From positions 1 through 13,880 of the forward strand of contig NZ_JBQCEE010000039.1 of the NCBI RefSeq assembly GCF_051960575.1: 13,880 bases of DNA. Reading direction: 5' to 3'. This document shows, piece by piece, positions 13,757 through 13,880 of the stretch. This DNA is from JBQCEE01 sp051960575 (GTDB taxonomy: Bacteria > Actinomycetota > Actinomycetes > Mycobacteriales > Jatrophihabitantaceae). The position numbers were made by a program, and so were the translations under genes. Positions within the stretch are counted from its first letter, which is position 1. Each line of letters begins with the position of its first letter. Under the pieces are notes generated by a model. It saw only the letters and a list, made by a program, of their open reading frames with translations. It did not search any database and was not told the origin of the DNA.

Positions 13757-13880
13757 ATGGTGTGCGAGATGAGCGCACCGGACGACACCCCCCGCCCGAC
13801 GCCGGACGTCGAGGCACTCGCGGGGCTGGCGCGGGCCGGCGCCGAGTCGCTGTTCCGCACGCTCTCGCTGGTCGCCCGGG
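13757..13880 (+). CDS. Start of an unidentified gene (C-terminus beyond window)
   Basis: An open frame begins at ATG 13757 or ATG 13769, 11 or 23 bases after the CorA-type stop, and stays open to the window end. From 13769 it reads about 37 residues starting MSAPDDTPRPTPDVEALAG and continuing with an amphipathic helix (LARAGAESLFRTLSLVAR). The close spacing suggests co-transcription with the transporter. Too little is visible to name a family. Confidence 0.5.
   Translation, partial: MVCEMSAPDDTPRPTPDVEALAGLARAGAESLFRTLSLVAR

Noticed and set aside
12432..13817. Long minus-strand open frame opposite the CorA-type gene
   Set aside because: The plus strand has the GMN motif and two membrane helices; the minus frame is His/Asp/Val-rich shadow sequence.
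1..13880. CRISPR array, prophage, insertion sequence, tRNA or rRNA
   Set aside because: No regular repeat-spacer pattern, transposase or integrase motif, terminal inverted repeat pair or RNA-gene signature was seen on reading both strands.

Overview
The window is very GC-rich, densely coded chromosomal DNA with strong third-position G/C bias, frequent GTG starts and 2-4 base gene junctions. Together with a deazaflavin (F420)-type nitroreductase, an Ltp/SCP2-type thiolase, MaoC-type hydratases and many lipid enzymes, this points to a lipid-degrading actinomycete (Nocardioides-, Rhodococcus- or Mycobacterium-like). Genus cannot be fixed from the sequence alone. No rRNA, tRNA, CRISPR, phage or transposase gene is visible.

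Layout. (1) 1-1287, minus: an aldehyde dehydrogenase of the succinate-semialdehyde type, cut by the window edge. A 93-bp divergent promoter region separates it from (2) a plus-strand run 1381-3687: an alpha/beta hydrolase (lipase/esterase type), a SnoaL/NTF2-like small protein, and a translationally coupled F420-type nitroreductase. (3) 3691-3755: a 23-bp-stem hairpin that probably ends transcription from both sides. (4) 7038-3760, minus: alpha/beta hydrolase, short-chain dehydrogenase (SDR), and a GabD2-like aldehyde dehydrogenase, diverging from a TetR regulator at 7076-7693. The 38 bp between the two divergent genes are almost entirely a palindromic operator candidate. (5) 12468-7699, minus: a five-gene operon (Ltp thiolase, SRPBCC protein, two-domain MaoC hydratase, HSD17B4-like SDR, acyl-CoA dehydrogenase) supplying all four enzymatic steps of one beta-oxidation turn, in forms resembling eukaryotic peroxisomal enzymes. 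(6) 12621-13745, plus: a CorA-type Mg/Co transporter, then the first residues of another gene running off the edge.

How it fits together. Region 5 should dehydrogenate, hydrate, re-oxidise and thiolytically cleave an acyl-CoA, possibly branched or sterol-like. Region 4 could hydrolyse an ester or epoxide, then oxidise an alcohol to an aldehyde and the aldehyde to an acid that might feed the beta-oxidation operon. A half-site matching the TetR operator lies on the -10 of the thiolase promoter, so one regulator may control both units; this is an inference.

I see no clearly new type of system. The points most worth checking are the palindrome that holds both start codons, its repeated half-site at 12505, the 190-base overlap of the hydrolase and SDR frames (possible EphD-like split or fusion), the relocated catalytic Glu in the acyl-CoA dehydrogenase, and a translated dispersed-repeat-like segment at the N-terminus of the second SDR.
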